From the NCBI GenBank assembly GCA_002403175.1, contig DHHG01000006.1, forward strand, positions 1 through 13,707: 13,707 nucleotides of DNA, read 5' to 3'. Under the pieces are notes generated by a model, which saw only the letters and a program-made list of their open reading frames with translations, was not told where the DNA came from and did not search any database. Positions 13,323 to 13,707 of the stretch are shown piece after piece. The translations under genes and the position numbers were made by a program. Within the stretch, counting starts at the first letter, position 1; every line of letters begins with the position of its first letter. Source of the DNA: Syntrophaceae bacterium UBA4778 (GTDB taxonomy: Bacteria > Desulfobacterota > Syntrophia > Syntrophales > UBA4778).

Positions 13323-13707
13323 GAGAATGTCACCATGATTTTGTGTGCATCGGCACTATCATTTTTCCCAGGCCCCCGTTTTATGTGGGAGAGCTTGCAG
13401 CGGATATCCACACTTTTCGTGCTTTAAGGCAGACGGTTCTTCAGAGGTCTGCGAGGTGTGCAATCGATATTCCGGATAGAGGGCGGCAATAAAGTAACTC
13501 TCGATCCATGTTCTTATATAGCAGAACGGAAGTTTGCAATCAGAAAAATTGAGGGCTGTTCTCGTAGCCCGCAAAACAAAGCCGGGCTGTACAGCTTGGT
13601 TTCGCTTCGGAAATCTGAAACGCTCTGTAGGCCATGCAGCATCTGATTCCGCTGTTTTACCCACAGAAATTTAGCGCAATTTAACCTAAAAACGGCTGCA
13701 AGACAGG
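13323..13707. other. No convincing gene; open frames on both strands
   Basis: A minus-strand frame (13359-13664, 101 codons, GTG start) and an overlapping plus-strand frame (13458-13646) are open. Neither has a Shine-Dalgarno, and the predicted proteins have no recognisable domain or helix pattern. The stretch may be non-coding or part of a dispersed repeat. The right end is the window edge. Confidence 0.3.

Noticed and set aside
13320..13337. Five-codon upstream frame whose stop overlaps the transporter start
   Set aside because: ATG at 13337 runs to a TGA overlapping the transporter ATG. It has no ribosome site of its own and frames this short arise easily by chance.

Overview
The window looks like chromosomal DNA of a Desulfobacterota (delta-proteobacterial) bacterium, most likely near Syntrophales. 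The clues are a PxxKW-type cysteine-rich small protein, a mannose-family PTS EIID fused into an operon with HPr and EI, a DUF5658 membrane protein, and the style of the EttA, TruA and KAS III proteins. This placement comes from family recognition only; no 16S or other phylogenetic marker is present. I see no phage genes, transposase, CRISPR array, tRNA or rRNA.

Left part (1-3131, minus strand): a tightly coupled operon reading EIID (TTG start), HPr, enzyme I, then the first 101 codons of a PlsB-like glycerol-3-phosphate acyltransferase that runs off the left edge. HPr/EI and EI/acyltransferase overlap by stop/start codons. EIIA, EIIB, EIIC and HPr kinase are not in the window, so this is a phosphorelay with one orphan membrane subunit. 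It looks regulatory rather than a complete sugar transporter.

Middle part (3132-7074): a promoter followed by a terminator-like hairpin leads the PxxKW protein, which is followed by a structured 3' region and a strong terminator. Next come a YbaK/ProX-type aminoacyl-tRNA deacylase, a REP-like nested inverted-repeat element, a cluster of small inverted repeats and a sigma-54-like promoter. These precede a two-gene module of a 91-residue signal-peptide membrane protein and an AtpZ/AtpI-like protein, closed by a terminator. Then follow an unrecognised 185-residue soluble protein on the minus strand and a SLOG-type putative molybdenum carrier protein on the plus strand.

Right part (6917-13707): a 93-nt multibranch inverted-repeat element lies between convergent genes. 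It is followed by a DUF5658 membrane protein and the ribosome-associated ABC-F ATPase EttA (both minus), a ketoacyl-ACP synthase III-like enzyme (plus, divergent from ettA), TruA and an OFA/MCT-like major facilitator transporter (both minus), and about 385 bases without a convincing gene.

Most genes are single housekeeping or accessory units, not one pathway. Two themes recur: lipid synthesis (the PlsB-like protein next to the PTS, and KAS III) and translation (tRNA deacylase, EttA, TruA). The less ordinary material is the orphan PTS arm coupled to phospholipid synthesis, the membrane-protein/AtpZ pair, and several structured non-coding elements.
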